Shown: positions 25,570 through 34,664, counted from the stretch's first letter. The stretch: DNA of 64,000 bases from Streptomyces cinerochromogenes (GCF_014648635.1 NZ_BMRM01000011.1:186001-250000); one strand, 5' to 3'. Translations and numbers: made by a program. Notes: a model not told the origin generated them from the sequence alone.

Positions 25570-26997
25570 ATGGTCGACGCCCTGACCAGGCGGCCCGGCC
25601 GTGCAACGCCGCCGGACCGACGGGATCCGCCGGTCCGCTCCGATCGCCTGGTTGTGTACCCCGCCGTGTCCTCTTCCTCCGCCCTGCCCCCGTCCGCGCC
25701 CGCCACCGCCCCGGCCTCACGTTCGCCGTGGCGCTCCCTGCGGTACCGGAGCATGCGGTGGTGGTCGGCCGCCAACTTCGTCTCCAACGCCGGTACGTGG
25801 ATGCAGCTCACGGTGCAGAACCTGCTCGTGCTGCACATCACGGGCTCGGCCGCGGCGACCGGTCTGTCCATGTCCGTCCAGGCGGCGCCCGCGCTGTTCG
25901 TGAGCCTCCTCGGCGGCGCGGCCGTGGACCGCTGGCCGCGGAAGCTGACGGTCGCCGTGAGCCAGGCCCTGCTCGGCGCGGTGGCCTTCACGACGGCGCT
26001 GCTCGTGGCGCTGGACCGGATCGACATGACGGCGCTGCTGGTGCTGGCCGCCGTGACCGGTGTCATCGCCACCGTCGACGGTCCGGCCTGCGCGCTGCTC
26101 GGCAACGATCTCGTGCCGGTGGCGGACGTGCCGTCCGCGATCGGGGTGGGCGCGCTGGTGCACAGCTCCGGCCGGCTGGCCGGCACCGCCCTGGCCGGCG
26201 TGACCGTCGGCTTCCTCGGCACCGGCGCCGCCTACGCGGCGAACGGGCTGTCGTTCCTGTTCGTGGCCGCAGTGGTGCCGTTCCTGCGGCCGGCGCCCGG
26301 GACCGCCTCCCAGGAGCCCGGGCCGCGGGTCGTTCCGGTGCGCGGGGAGATGACCGTACGCGAGGGTCTGTCCTTCTTCGCGCGCCGCCCCCGCCTGGTC
26401 GCGCTCGCCGGTATCACCGGGCTCAGCTCCGTCTTCGGCCGGAACTACGGCCTGACGCTCGCCGTCCTCGTCACCGGACCCCTGGCCGGCGGCGCGGGGG
26501 CGTTCGGCACCGTCTCCACCGTGCTCGCCGTCGGCGGCATCCTCGGCGCGGTCCTCGGCGCCCGGCTGCGCAGGCCTTCCGTGCGAACCGTGGGCCTGCT
26601 CGCGGCGGCGGGCGCGCTGCTCCAGGTGGTGGCGGGTCTGTCGCCGTCCCTGGCGGTGCTGCTGGTGCTGGTGCTGCCGATGGCGGTCGTGGAGTCCGTC
26701 TCCGACACCGCCGGTACGGCCGTCCTGCAGACCGACCCGCCGCCCCATCTGCGGGGCCGGGTGCTCGGGGTGTGGAGCAGCATCGGCACGGTGTGGGGCC
26801 TCGGCGGCCCCCCGCTGCTGGGCCTGCTGATGGAGTGGGCCGGGGCGCGCGGCGCGCTGGTGGCCGGCGGACTGCTCATCGCCGGGTCGGTCGGCGCGGG
26901 TCTGCTCCTGCGCCGCCGCGGCGGGCCGGTGCCGCTGACGCTGCGCACGAAGGACGGCGACGTCTCCGGCCGCGAGGCCCTGCAGACGGCGGCCTGA
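25570..26997 (+). CDS. MFS transporter (EntS-like exporter)
   Basis: This 475-residue protein, with an N-terminal tail, has 12 predicted membrane helices of the major facilitator superfamily. The first segment, RWWSAANFVSNAGTWMQLTVQNLLVL, and the loop AAVDRWPRKLTVAVSQ are typical of the MFS_3/EntS group, which exports siderophores and drugs. The start is unsure. I give the first ATG (25570), but GTGs around 25654-25666 would remove a Pro/Ser-rich tail, and neither has a good ribosome site. It is downstream of the aldo/keto reductase with a 138-base gap. Confidence 0.85.
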   Translation: MVDALTRRPGRATPPDRRDPPVRSDRLVVYPAVSSSSALPPSAPATAPASRSPWRSLRYRSMRWWSAANFVSNAGTWMQLTVQNLLVLHITGSAAATGLSMSVQAAPALFVSLLGGAAVDRWPRKLTVAVSQALLGAVAFTTALLVALDRIDMTALLVLAAVTGVIATVDGPACALLGNDLVPVADVPSAIGVGALVHSSGRLAGTALAGVTVGFLGTGAAYAANGLSFLFVAAVVPFLRPAPGTASQEPGPRVVPVRGEMTVREGLSFFARRPRLVALAGITGLSSVFGRNYGLTLAVLVTGPLAGGAGAFGTVSTVLAVGGILGAVLGARLRRPSVRTVGLLAAAGALLQVVAGLSPSLAVLLVLVLPMAVVESVSDTAGTAVLQTDPPPHLRGRVLGVWSSIGTVWGLGGPPLLGLLMEWAGARGALVAGGLLIAGSVGAGLLLRRRGGPVPLTLRTKDGDVSGREALQTAA

Positions 26998-27046
26998 GGG
27001 CCGTACGGCGTCCCGGCCGGGGGGTGGCGCACGGCCTCGGACGTGC

Positions 27047-27778
27047 TCAGCCGTGCCGGCCGGGCAGGTGGTACACGTGGAACGCCTGCCCGATCACCGG
27101 CTGGGCGACATTGCGCACGCGGACGCCCCCGCTGGTCATGCCGTGCTCGGTGCCCGCGTGGGCGTGGCCGTGCACCGCGAGGTCGGCGCCGCCGGTGTCG
27201 ATGGCCTCCGCGAGCAGATAGCTGCCGAGGAAGGGATAGATCTCCAGCGGCTCCCCGGCCAGGGTGTCCGGCACCGGCGAGAAGTGGGTCAGCGCGATCC
27301 GTGCGTCGCAGTCCTGCTCGTCCAGGTGCTTCAGCGCGCTGTGCAGCCCGTCGGCGCACCGGCGGGTGTAGCGGACGAACTCCTTCATCAGCGGTTCGCC
27401 GAACTCCCCGGCGCAGCGGCCGACGAAGCCGCCGCCGAAGCCCTTGGTCCCGGCGACCCCGATCCGGGCGCCGTCGACGCCGACGACGGCGGCCTCCCCT
27501 TCCAGGACGTGCGCGCCCGCGTCCCGGAGGATCGCGGTGACCTCCTCGGGGCGCTCGTCGTGGTGGTCGTGGTTGCCGAGCACGGCGACGACGGGCACCC
27601 CGAGATCCTTGATCTCCCGGGCGACGATCGCGGCCTCCTCCGGTGTGCCGTGCCGGGTGAGGTCGCCGGCGAGCAGCAGGACGTCGGCACACCCGGGCAG
27701 CGTCTCGAAGGAGGGCCGCAGGGTGCCCTGGCTCTCGGGGCCCATGTGGATGTCTCCCACGGCCGCGACGCGGATCAT
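27047..27778 (-). CDS. Calcineurin-like metallophosphoesterase
   Basis: This 243-residue protein has the complete binuclear-metal motif set: GDIHMG (D-x-H), LLLAGDLT (GD), LGNHDHHD (GNHD), ALTHFSP and VHGHAHAG. It is last in a three-gene operon, and its ATG overlaps the stop of the BON gene (ATGA). The substrate could be a nucleotide, phosphodiester or phosphoprotein; sequence does not say. The coupling with a nucleotidyltransferase-fold protein suggests one adds and the other removes a nucleotidyl or phosphate group, but that is inference. Confidence 0.92.
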   Translation of the reverse strand: MIRVAAVGDIHMGPESQGTLRPSFETLPGCADVLLLAGDLTRHGTPEEAAIVAREIKDLGVPVVAVLGNHDHHDERPEEVTAILRDAGAHVLEGEAAVVGVDGARIGVAGTKGFGGGFVGRCAGEFGEPLMKEFVRYTRRCADGLHSALKHLDEQDCDARIALTHFSPVPDTLAGEPLEIYPFLGSYLLAEAIDTGGADLAVHGHAHAGTEHGMTSGGVRVRNVAQPVIGQAFHVYHLPGRHG

Positions 27779-28053
27779 GTCAGGTCCTCTCCGTGGTCGG
27801 GCGAGGACGTCCCGGCGATGAGCAGGTCGCTGTGGACCGGGTGCCCCGCCAGTTCCTCGCGGGCCATGCGCAGGATGTCGTCCCGGCACTGGGTGGACGG
27901 CACGGTGCCGGTGAGCAGGACGGCGTCGCCGCGCAGTTCGAGCCGTACGCCGAGTTCCGCGAGGTCTCCGGCGGCCAGGTGCTCGGCGAGATGGGCGACG
28001 CGGTAGTCGAGGTTGGCCGTCGCCGGCGGGGGCGGCGGGCTCGTGTCGGTCAT
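27775..28053 (-). CDS. BON domain protein
   Basis: This 92-residue protein consists essentially of one BON (OsmY/nodulation) domain: VAHLAEHLAAGDLAELGVRLE, then RGDAVLLTGTVPSTQCRDDIL and the terminal Val-His strand. BON domains bind phospholipid or small ligands. There is no signal peptide, so it is probably cytoplasmic. It overlaps both neighbours by ATGA, so its product is expected in near-equal amount to theirs. Confidence 0.85.
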   Translation of the reverse strand: MTDTSPPPPPATANLDYRVAHLAEHLAAGDLAELGVRLELRGDAVLLTGTVPSTQCRDDILRMAREELAGHPVHSDLLIAGTSSPDHGEDLT

Positions 28054-28736
28054 GGCTGCCCCTCCTGGGCGTCGATCACGTTCAGCCGTTCGAGCAGGAA
28101 GAGGAAGGCGGCCGGCATCGGCTGGTCGCCGCAGGCCGCACGGACCGCGTCCCAGTCGACCTTCTCGCGGACGGCGCGGGCCACCGGCAGCACCGACCCG
28201 AAGTCGCAGTAGTGCTCGGAGAAGGCGCTGATCAGACTGTGGATCAGGTCGGTCGGGCAGAGCACGGGCATGAGGACGGAGTCGACCGGCAGGACGTGCG
28301 CCCGGTCGAGCATCTCCCGGGTGACGGGCTGGTGCGCCAGCGCGAAGATGATGTCGACGTTCTGCCCGTGGCAGGTGGTCTTCAGCAGCCAGTCCTCCAG
28401 CGGGGTCCGCACGCCCAGGCCGGCCTCCCGCAGGGTGGCGGCGACCGCCTCCGCGTCCTCGGGCAGGATGGCGAAGTCCGCGTCGTGCTGGAGGTAGCGA
28501 CTGCCGCCGTGGGCGTAGACGGCCACACTGCCGGCCAGCGCGAACGTATGACCGGCGCGTTTGAGCAGCGCGCCGATCTGTTTCGCGGCCTCCAGGATCG
28601 CCTGGCTGCGGTCGTGCGGCAGATCCGGTGGATCCGGCGCGGGCATCGGCTGTGCGTCCGGTCCGTCCGAGGCGAGCCGGAGTCCGGTGACCTCCGGCCG
28701 CTTCACGGGCGCGGTGTCCTCCCCGTTGTGCGTCAT
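28050..28736 (-). CDS. Nucleotidyltransferase-fold protein
   Basis: This 228-residue protein has the signature of a Pol-beta-like nucleotidyltransferase: FALAGSVAVYAHGGS is the GS helix-turn and LQHDADFAIL the D-x-D metal-binding strand, with a third acidic strand NVDIIFA about 50 residues on. This is the minimal NTase core seen in MNT-type and AbiEii-like proteins. The ATG at 28736 follows GGAGAGG. It is first in the operon with the BON and metallophosphoesterase genes and is divergent from the SpoIIE phosphatase. Confidence 0.75.
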   Translation of the reverse strand: MTHNGEDTAPVKRPEVTGLRLASDGPDAQPMPAPDPPDLPHDRSQAILEAAKQIGALLKRAGHTFALAGSVAVYAHGGSRYLQHDADFAILPEDAEAVAATLREAGLGVRTPLEDWLLKTTCHGQNVDIIFALAHQPVTREMLDRAHVLPVDSVLMPVLCPTDLIHSLISAFSEHYCDFGSVLPVARAVREKVDWDAVRAACGDQPMPAAFLFLLERLNVIDAQEGQP

Positions 28737-28892
28737 GACCTCTCCATTCGGCACCCTGCACCCGGGCGGCCGGGCCGGCCCCCCGGGAGCCGTACGGGTA
28801 CCCTCCGCGACGTCGGCGACACGGCATGGGGGTACGGGTTCACCCGTGGCGGCGAGTGGCCGGGCGACCCGCCCGGGAGCACGCTGGTAGGC

Positions 28893-30044
28893 ATGGCACC
28901 CCGGAGCGGGGGGGCGGGCCCGCGGCAGCCGTGGCAGTCGGCGCACGCGCTGCTGGTGCTCCCGGTCGCACTCATCCTGGTGATCACGGTGGTGGACCTG
29001 CGGACGCCCTCCAACGTCCATCTGGGGCCGGCCCTGGTGATCGCCCCGGCCCTCACCCCCTCCTTCGCCGGGCCCCGGACCACGGCCGGCGTGGGGGCGC
29101 TCGCGGTGGCCGCGCAGGTGTTCATCGGCATCCACCACGGCGGGATCGGTACGAGCAACCACATCGTGCAGATCATCACGCTCACGGTGCTCGTGGTGCT
29201 CACCGTCCTCTACAGCGTCCTGCGGGAGCGCCGGCAGGCCCAGCTGGCCCAGGTCCGCACGGTCGCCGAGGCCGCGCAGCACGTCCTGATGTGGCCGCTG
29301 CCCGAGCAGATCGGCCCGCTGCGGATCGCCTCGCTGTACCTGGCCGCGGAGGACGAGGCGCAGATCGGCGGCGACCTGTACGCGGCGACCGTCAGCGACG
29401 GCTCCGTCCGCCTCCTGATCGGTGACGTGCGGGGCAAGGGGCTGCCCGCCATCGGCGAGGCGGCGCTGCTGCTCGGCTCGTTCCGGGAGAGCGCACACCG
29501 GCACATCCCGCTGGCCGAACTGGCGAACCGGCTGAACCAGAGCGTGACGCGCTACGCGGCCGACCTGGAGACCCCGGAGGAGGAGGGGGAGCGGTTCGCC
29601 ACCGCGCTGCTCGTGGAGATCCCTGACCGGGATCCGGTCACCCGGATGACCAGCTGCGGCCATCCGCCGCCGCTGCTGCTGAGCCCCGGCCACGCCGTGA
29701 CGGTCCCGAGCCTGCACCCGTCGCCCCCGCTCGGGGTGCACGGCGGGACCGAGCACACGCTGGACGTCTTCTCCTTCGAGCCGGGTGACACGCTGCTGCT
29801 CTACACGGACGGGGTCGTGGAGGCCCGGGACGAGCACGGCCGCTTCTACCCCCTCGCCGACCGGGTCGCCCGCTGGACCGACGACAGCCCCGAAGCCCTG
29901 ATCCACCACCTGCGTCGCGACCTCCTCGCCCACGCCGGCGGCAGTCTCGGCGACGACGCCGCCCTCATCGCCATCCACCGCACCACCAGCGACCGCCGCC
30001 GCCACCACCACCACGGCCGAGAGGACACGACCAGCCAGGGGTGA
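28893..30044 (+). CDS. Membrane SpoIIE-type PP2C serine phosphatase
   Basis: This 383-residue protein has about three N-terminal membrane helices (ALLVLPVALILVITVVDL; then ITLTVLVVLTVLYSVL) followed by a SpoIIE/PPM phosphatase domain. Motifs in order are GGDLYAA, GDVRGKGLPAIGEAALLL, CGHPPPLLL, LLLYTDGVVEARD and LGDDAALIAI; these carry the metal-binding aspartates. Such proteins dephosphorylate anti-anti-sigma (STAS) partners and set sigma-factor activity. No partner genes are adjacent. The ATG at 28893 has GGTAGG directly upstream. The C terminus is a His-rich tail. Confidence 0.92.
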   Translation: MAPRSGGAGPRQPWQSAHALLVLPVALILVITVVDLRTPSNVHLGPALVIAPALTPSFAGPRTTAGVGALAVAAQVFIGIHHGGIGTSNHIVQIITLTVLVVLTVLYSVLRERRQAQLAQVRTVAEAAQHVLMWPLPEQIGPLRIASLYLAAEDEAQIGGDLYAATVSDGSVRLLIGDVRGKGLPAIGEAALLLGSFRESAHRHIPLAELANRLNQSVTRYAADLETPEEEGERFATALLVEIPDRDPVTRMTSCGHPPPLLLSPGHAVTVPSLHPSPPLGVHGGTEHTLDVFSFEPGDTLLLYTDGVVEARDEHGRFYPLADRVARWTDDSPEALIHHLRRDLLAHAGGSLGDDAALIAIHRTTSDRRRHHHHGREDTTSQG

Positions 30045-30336
30045 GGGCGGGCGGGGGCGGGGGTGGGCCGGAGGCCGGGGCGCGCCCGGGAAAGGCCGGT
30101 CGGCGCCCGCGTTCAGCCGGCCGTGCGGCCATGTCCGGTTCGGAGGGTGGCCCGCGGCGGCGGGGCGTTGCGAGAATCTGGGGGCCTCGACCACAGGGAG
30201 GCCCGTGCGCCAGTCGGCCTCCGTGCTCACAGCCGCGCTCCGGCCGCCGCCGCGGAACGCGGACGGAGGGCGCCGCGCCCGTCCTCCCCGCCCCGCTTCT
30301 CCCCGCTTCTCCCGCTCCTCTCCCCGGAGGTTCCCG

Positions 30337-31413
30337 TTGCCCGTACGACACCCGACCGTACGACACCTGTTCGCCGGCCTGGCCCTGCTGCCGGCGCTGC
30401 TGTCCCCGGTGGCCGCGCACGCGGCGCCCGCCGGACCCGCGAAGGCCCGCTTCGACCTCCAGGCGCACCGCGGGGGTCTCGGCATGACGACGGAGGAGTC
30501 CCTGGAGGGCTTCGGCAAGGCGATGCGGCTCGGGGTGTCCACGCTGGAACTGGACACCCAGGTCACCAGGGATCTCAGGGTGGTCGTCAACCACGACCGG
30601 CAGATCAGCGGAGTCAAGTGCAGGGACACCGGCCCGGTCGCGCCCGGTGACCCGCTGTACCCGTACGTCGGCAAGTACATCAAGGACCTGACCCTCGCCC
30701 AGGTCAAGACCCTGGACTGCGGCTACCGGCAGCTGCCCGGCTTCCCCGAGCAGGAGGTCGTCGAGGGCTTCCGGATGGTGGAGCTGAGGGACGTGCTGAA
30801 CCTGGTCAGGAGCTACCGCGCCCGGGACGTCAAGCTGAACATCGAGACCAAGGTGGAGGCGGGCGCGCCCGAGCAGACCGCGCCGCGCGAGGTGTTCGTC
30901 CGCCGGGTGTACGAGGAGATCCACCGCTCGGGCGTCGAGCGCCAGGTCACCATCCAGTCCTTCGACTGGGGCGCGCTCAGGGTGATGCACCGGCTGGCGC
31001 CGAGGTGGCCGCTGGTGGCGCTGACCAACTACGACTTCCTCCGGGTCGGCGAGCCCGGTGCGTCCCCGTGGCTGGGCGGTATCGACGCGGACGACTACGG
31101 CGGGGACTTCGTCCGGGCGGCCGCGACCCTGCCCGGGGTCACCACCCTCTCCCCCACCTACGGTTTCCCGCAGAACGGCAAGGTCGGCGACCCGGGGTTC
31201 CGGTTCTACTCCGACGCGGCGATGGTCGCCGAGGCGCACGCCCGCGGGCTGAAGGTGGTGCCGTGGACCTGTGACGACCCGGCGACCGTCGGGGCGCTGA
31301 TGGACCTCGGCGTCGACGGGATCATCACCGACTATCCCGACCGGGTCCGGCGGATCATGGCCGATCGCGGGATGCCGCTGCCGCGTTCCTACCGCCCGCC
31401 AGGCCGCGGCTGA
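30337..31413 (+). CDS. Secreted glycerophosphodiester phosphodiesterase
   Basis: This 358-residue exported enzyme releases glycerol-3-phosphate from deacylated phospholipids. The TTG at 30337 is chosen because GGAGG lies six bases upstream and a signal peptide begins at once (TVRHLFAGLALLPALLSPVAAHA). A GTG at 30205 with GGGAGG is an alternative but would add an unlikely Arg/Pro tail. The GDPD barrel shows LQAHRGGLG (catalytic His), STLELDTQVTRD and VVNHDRQISG (metal Glu/Asp and second His), LNIETKVE, and the end VDGIITDYPDRV. The 290 bases before it hold no other gene. Confidence 0.92.
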   Translation: MPVRHPTVRHLFAGLALLPALLSPVAAHAAPAGPAKARFDLQAHRGGLGMTTEESLEGFGKAMRLGVSTLELDTQVTRDLRVVVNHDRQISGVKCRDTGPVAPGDPLYPYVGKYIKDLTLAQVKTLDCGYRQLPGFPEQEVVEGFRMVELRDVLNLVRSYRARDVKLNIETKVEAGAPEQTAPREVFVRRVYEEIHRSGVERQVTIQSFDWGALRVMHRLAPRWPLVALTNYDFLRVGEPGASPWLGGIDADDYGGDFVRAAATLPGVTTLSPTYGFPQNGKVGDPGFRFYSDAAMVAEAHARGLKVVPWTCDDPATVGALMDLGVDGIITDYPDRVRRIMADRGMPLPRSYRPPGRG

Positions 31414-31423
31414 CCGGTGCGGC

Positions 31424-31468
31424 GGGCGTGGGTCCCGCCCCGAATGGGGCGGGGCGGGCCCCACGCCC
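31424..31468. terminator. Bidirectional terminator hairpin
   Basis: GGGCGTGG (31424-31431) pairs with CCACGCCC (31461-31468), and inside it CCCGCCCC (31434-31441) pairs with GGGGCGGG (31446-31453) around GAAT. It sits exactly between two convergent stop codons. Confidence 0.8.
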
Positions 31469-31479
31469 GTGTCCCCGGG

Positions 31480-31989
31480 TCAGCCGGCCGGCTTCAGACC
31501 GGTGATCTTCAGGGTCTTCAGGTCGGACTGGACGTCGATCCGGCTGACCTGCGCGTGCGGTCCGTCGCTCCAGGTGAGCGTGACCCGGCTGGTGGCGTGG
31601 CCCATCCCGGAGCCGGTGTAGGTCACCTTCCACTTCACCGGCACGTTCTGCGCGAACAGGATGCCGTCGGCGTGCTGCTTCTTCTCGTAGGAGGCGACCT
31701 GCTTCTGCGCGGCGGCGGAGAGGTAGAACCCGCGCAGCGCCTTGGCGCCGGCCGCGGCGGTGGGGTCGTCGGTGGCCCAGACGGCGTCGATGTAGGCGCC
31801 GTAGAAGTCGGCCACGTGCTGGGTGACGTTGCGCGGGTCGCCCTGGGCGGACGACACGGCGGCGGCGCGCGTGGTGTGGCTCGCGGAGGCCCCGGCGAGG
31901 GCGGGCGTGACGGCGGCCAGGGTGAGGCCCGCGGTGAGGGCGGCGGCGGTGAGAAGGGTCTTGCGACCACGAACGGACGTGTACGACAT
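31480..31989 (-). CDS. Secreted protein of unknown function
   Basis: This 169-residue protein starts at an ATG nine bases after a GGGGGG run. The signal peptide is clear (RKTLLTAAALTAGLTLAAVTPALAGA). The mature part resembles NTF2-like/SnoaL-type small folds in its pattern (VTQHVADFYGAYIDAVWATDDP then LRGFYLSAAAQKQVASYEKKQ, followed by strands PVKWKVTYTGSGMGHATSRVTL), but no catalytic residue is evident. It faces the phosphodiesterase across a shared terminator. A link between the two is not supported. Confidence 0.75.
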   Translation of the reverse strand: MSYTSVRGRKTLLTAAALTAGLTLAAVTPALAGASASHTTRAAAVSSAQGDPRNVTQHVADFYGAYIDAVWATDDPTAAAGAKALRGFYLSAAAQKQVASYEKKQHADGILFAQNVPVKWKVTYTGSGMGHATSRVTLTWSDGPHAQVSRIDVQSDLKTLKITGLKPAG

Positions 31990-32180
31990 GTGTGTCAATC
32001 CCCCCGGTTTCGGTACGACCGGACTGATCCGGCTGTTCACGGACTCTAAGACCTCTTTTCCCCGGGGTCGGTTCCGCTTCCGACGCACCTGTTCCGGTCA
32101 TTCCGCTTCGGGGGCTGTTCTCGTCCGGCCGGGGCGGGGCCGGGGTCCGGGAGGTGGGTCGGACCCCGGCCCCGGGTCTG

Positions 32181-33011
32181 TCAGGGCTTGCGGGCGACCG
32201 CGCCGTACATCGCGATGTCCTCGTCGCGGATGCCCTGCTCACCGCTGCCGTCGGGATGCCACTTGTGCACCTGGACGATGCCGGGCTCGACCAGGTCCAG
32301 GCCCGTGAAGAACTCGTGGGCCTCGTCGAGGGTGCGCAGCCGCATCGGCATGTTGCGGGCCGCGTACTCGCGGGCGACCCGGCCCACCTCCTCGGGCGCG
32401 AACTCGGCGGTGCCGATGGACATCGCCAGGTGGCTGCCGGAGGGCAGCGGCTCCAGCAGCCGGCGTACGACACCGACCGCGTCGTCCGCGTCCAGCATGA
32501 AGTGGACGATCGCGATGACGGTGAGCGCGACCGGCTGGTTCAGGTCCAGGGTCTCGCGCAGTTCGGGCGCGTCCAGGATGGCCGCCGGGTCACGGAAGTC
32601 GGCCTCGATGTACGCGGTCCTGCCCTCGGGGGCGCTGGCCAGCAGGCCCTGGGAGAGGGTGAGCACGATCGGGTCGTTGTCGACGTAGACGACCCGGGAC
32701 TCGGGGGCGACGGCCTGGGCGATCTCGTGCAGGTTGGGCGAGGTCGGGATGCCGGTGCCGATGTCCAGGAACTGGCGCATGCCGGCCTCCTCGGCGAGCC
32801 AGCGCACGGCACGGTTCATGAAGTCGCGGTTGGCGCGCATGTGCACCGGGAGCGCGGGCCACTCCCGGGACATCGCGTCGCCCGCCTCCTGGTCGGCGGG
32901 GTAGTAGTCCTTGCCGCCGAGTATGTAGTCGTAGATGCGGGCGGAATGGGCGTTCTCGGTGTCGATGCGGTCGGCCGGCCATCCGTTGTCGGGCAACGCC
33001 GTGTCTCCCAT
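32181..33011 (-). CDS. SAM-dependent methyltransferase, DUF574/Methyltransf_19 family
   Basis: This 276-residue protein is of a family expanded in actinomycetes. The start ENAHSARIYDYILGGKDYYPAD is diagnostic of the family. The SAM site is FLDIGTGIPTSPNLHE, followed by VVYVDNDPIVL with the ribose-binding acidic residue and later ADFRDP. Substrates are unknown. It lies 56 bases downstream of an XRE-type regulator gene and is probably cotranscribed. Family members are often found next to such regulators. Confidence 0.92.
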   Translation of the reverse strand: MGDTALPDNGWPADRIDTENAHSARIYDYILGGKDYYPADQEAGDAMSREWPALPVHMRANRDFMNRAVRWLAEEAGMRQFLDIGTGIPTSPNLHEIAQAVAPESRVVYVDNDPIVLTLSQGLLASAPEGRTAYIEADFRDPAAILDAPELRETLDLNQPVALTVIAIVHFMLDADDAVGVVRRLLEPLPSGSHLAMSIGTAEFAPEEVGRVAREYAARNMPMRLRTLDEAHEFFTGLDLVEPGIVQVHKWHPDGSGEQGIRDEDIAMYGAVARKP

Positions 33012-33067
33012 TCGGTCGAGGGGTCGGGGGGGCTTCGCGTCGGGGCGGGTGCGGTTGCGGGTGCCGG

Positions 33068-33943
33068 TCACCACTCCTTGCGCAGCGCGCCGAGCAGGGT
33101 CTCGGTCCTCGTGGCGGGCGCGGCCTGGGCGCTGAGCCGGTCCAGTGCCTCCCGGTAGACGACGACGTCCTCGGCCTTGTCGAGGTAGGCGGCTCCGGCG
33201 AGGCCGCTCAGGTAGGCGATGTCGGGCAGTTCGCGGGCCCGGAACCGGAAGAGGTGGAAGGCACCGGCCCACAGGGCGGGATGCGGCCCGTGGGCGAACG
33301 GCATCAGCTGCACGGTGACATGGGGCAGCCGGCTGACCTCGACGAGGCGGTCGATCTGCGCGCGCATCACCCCGGGACCGCCGACCGGCCGGCGCAGCAC
33401 GGTCTCGTCCATCACCACCCACAGCCGCGGCGGCGCCGGCCGGGACAGCAGCTCCTGGCGGCGCAGGCGCAGGGCGACGCGGCGTTCGGTGGCCTCGGCG
33501 GGGGCGTGCGGGCCGGCCGTGGTGAGCAGGGCGCGGGCGTAGTCCTCGGTCTGCAGCAGCCCGTGCACGAACTGGTTCTCGTAGGCGCGGATCTGTACGG
33601 CCGCCTGCTCCAGGCTGAGGTAGGCGGCGACCCACTCGGGCATGACGTCGCGGTAGGTGTGCCACCAGCCGCGTTTGTTGGCCTCGCGGACGGACTGCAG
33701 GAAGGTGTCGACCTCCTGCTGGTCGGTGACGCCGTAGACCTGGAGGAGTTTCTCGGCGTCCGCGAGCCGCAGCCGGGCCACCTTGGCGGCCTCCATGCGC
33801 CGGATCGTGGAGTGGCTGACCCCGATGGCGGCACCCGCCTCGGCGTAGCTGAGACCGGCCCGGGTGCGCAGTTCCTCCAGTTGTCTGCCGAGGATCATGC
33901 GCAGCACGGAAGGAGCGCCGCCCCAGTCGGTGTCCGCGGTCAC
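33068..33943 (-). CDS. XRE-family regulator with DUF5753 domain
   Basis: This 291-residue protein has an N-terminal Cro/C1-type HTH (LRTRAGLSYAEAGAAIGVSHSTIRRMEAAKV) and a C-terminal Scr1/DUF5753 domain (ENQFVHGLLQTEDYARALL, LWVVMDETVLRRPVGG, VTVQLMPFAHGPHP). The GTG at 33943 is supported by GAGGAGGGGG. In Streptomyces this type, of which WhiJ is one, usually neighbours a DUF397 gene; here a methyltransferase takes that place. The low-GC repeats about 100 bases upstream may be its own operator. Confidence 0.93.
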   Translation of the reverse strand: MTADTDWGGAPSVLRMILGRQLEELRTRAGLSYAEAGAAIGVSHSTIRRMEAAKVARLRLADAEKLLQVYGVTDQQEVDTFLQSVREANKRGWWHTYRDVMPEWVAAYLSLEQAAVQIRAYENQFVHGLLQTEDYARALLTTAGPHAPAEATERRVALRLRRQELLSRPAPPRLWVVMDETVLRRPVGGPGVMRAQIDRLVEVSRLPHVTVQLMPFAHGPHPALWAGAFHLFRFRARELPDIAYLSGLAGAAYLDKAEDVVVYREALDRLSAQAAPATRTETLLGALRKEW

Positions 33944-34038
33944 GCCCACCCCCTCCTCAGGTCCGGTCCCATGGTCACCCTCGCACGCGAGCGGTGACCC
34001 GGCCCCCATTCGATCACGTTCTGGCTGATGCAGCATGC

Positions 34039-34065
34039 ACTTGGCCACTTGCAAATTTCAACTTG
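34039..34065. promoter_or_regulatory. ACTTG repeats upstream of the XRE regulator
   Basis: ACTTG occurs at 34039, 34047 and 34061 in an unusually AT-rich patch (GCAAATTTCAACTTGCC). On the gene's strand these read CAAGT, with TTGAAA able to serve as a -35. The arrangement would suit autoregulation by the HTH protein. Confidence 0.45.
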
Positions 34066-34550
34066 CCGGTTGCGGAGCGTGGTTGGCAGGTGTCAGAGTG
34101 GACTCACTGCTCCGGCCGACCCACGGAGCGGACGGCGCGGCCCGCTCGGGGGAGACAGGCCGCCTGCACGGCCTGCTGTCAGGCGGTGTGACGTCTGCTG
34201 CCCGAGCGGCCGGCCCGACGCCCGCACACCCACGCCTGCGAGGCCGGACGAAAGGCGCACGGCGATGACCCCGCCCTCTCCCCTCCGACCGACCCACGAC
34301 CGCAGACCGGCCCGACGCCGCTCCCCGCGGGGCGGGGTGTTCCCGGCGTCGGTGCCGCAGCGGCTGCCGGTCCAGGCCGGTGTCCCCGTACCACCCGGAG
34401 GCGAGCGTCCCGGTCGACTCCCTGGGCCTCACGGCTCCGACCGGCTCGCCTCCGGGGCCGCCCGGCCCGCCCGCCGGGTCCCGCTCCCCTGCCCCGCCGC
34501 CCGCCGCGGCACCGGCGGTCCGCCGGGCGCCCGCTGACGAACACCGGCAC

Positions 34551-34592
34551 GGGCGAGGCCTCTTCCGCAGCGGCGCGGAGGAGGCCTCGCCC
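34551..34592. promoter_or_regulatory. 18-bp near-perfect hairpin
   Basis: GGGCGAGGCCTC (34551-34562) pairs with GAGGCCTCGCCC (34581-34592). The stem continues T-G, then TCCGC/GCGGA, leaving a six-base loop: 18 pairs with one wobble. It precedes a tiny frame with a strong ribosome site. It could be a terminator for something upstream, a leader structure or a small-RNA end. Confidence 0.6.
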
Positions 34593-34664
34593 GCCTCGCC
34601 GCCCACCCCCCACATGCACCGACCGCACCACCCGGACCATCCCCCACTCGTCCGAAGGACAGTC

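Larger units (their letters stand above)
33944..34664. other. Long gap with hairpin and no clear gene
   Basis: Some 720 bases upstream of the XRE regulator contain the ACTTG repeats near 34040 and the 42-base hairpin at 34551. Open frames here are Pro/Arg-rich, lack ribosome sites and match nothing I know. Confidence 0.5.

Noticed and set aside
28212..28892. In-frame upstream extension of the SpoIIE phosphatase
   Set aside because: It would run antisense through the nucleotidyltransferase gene, which has its own ribosome site and motifs.
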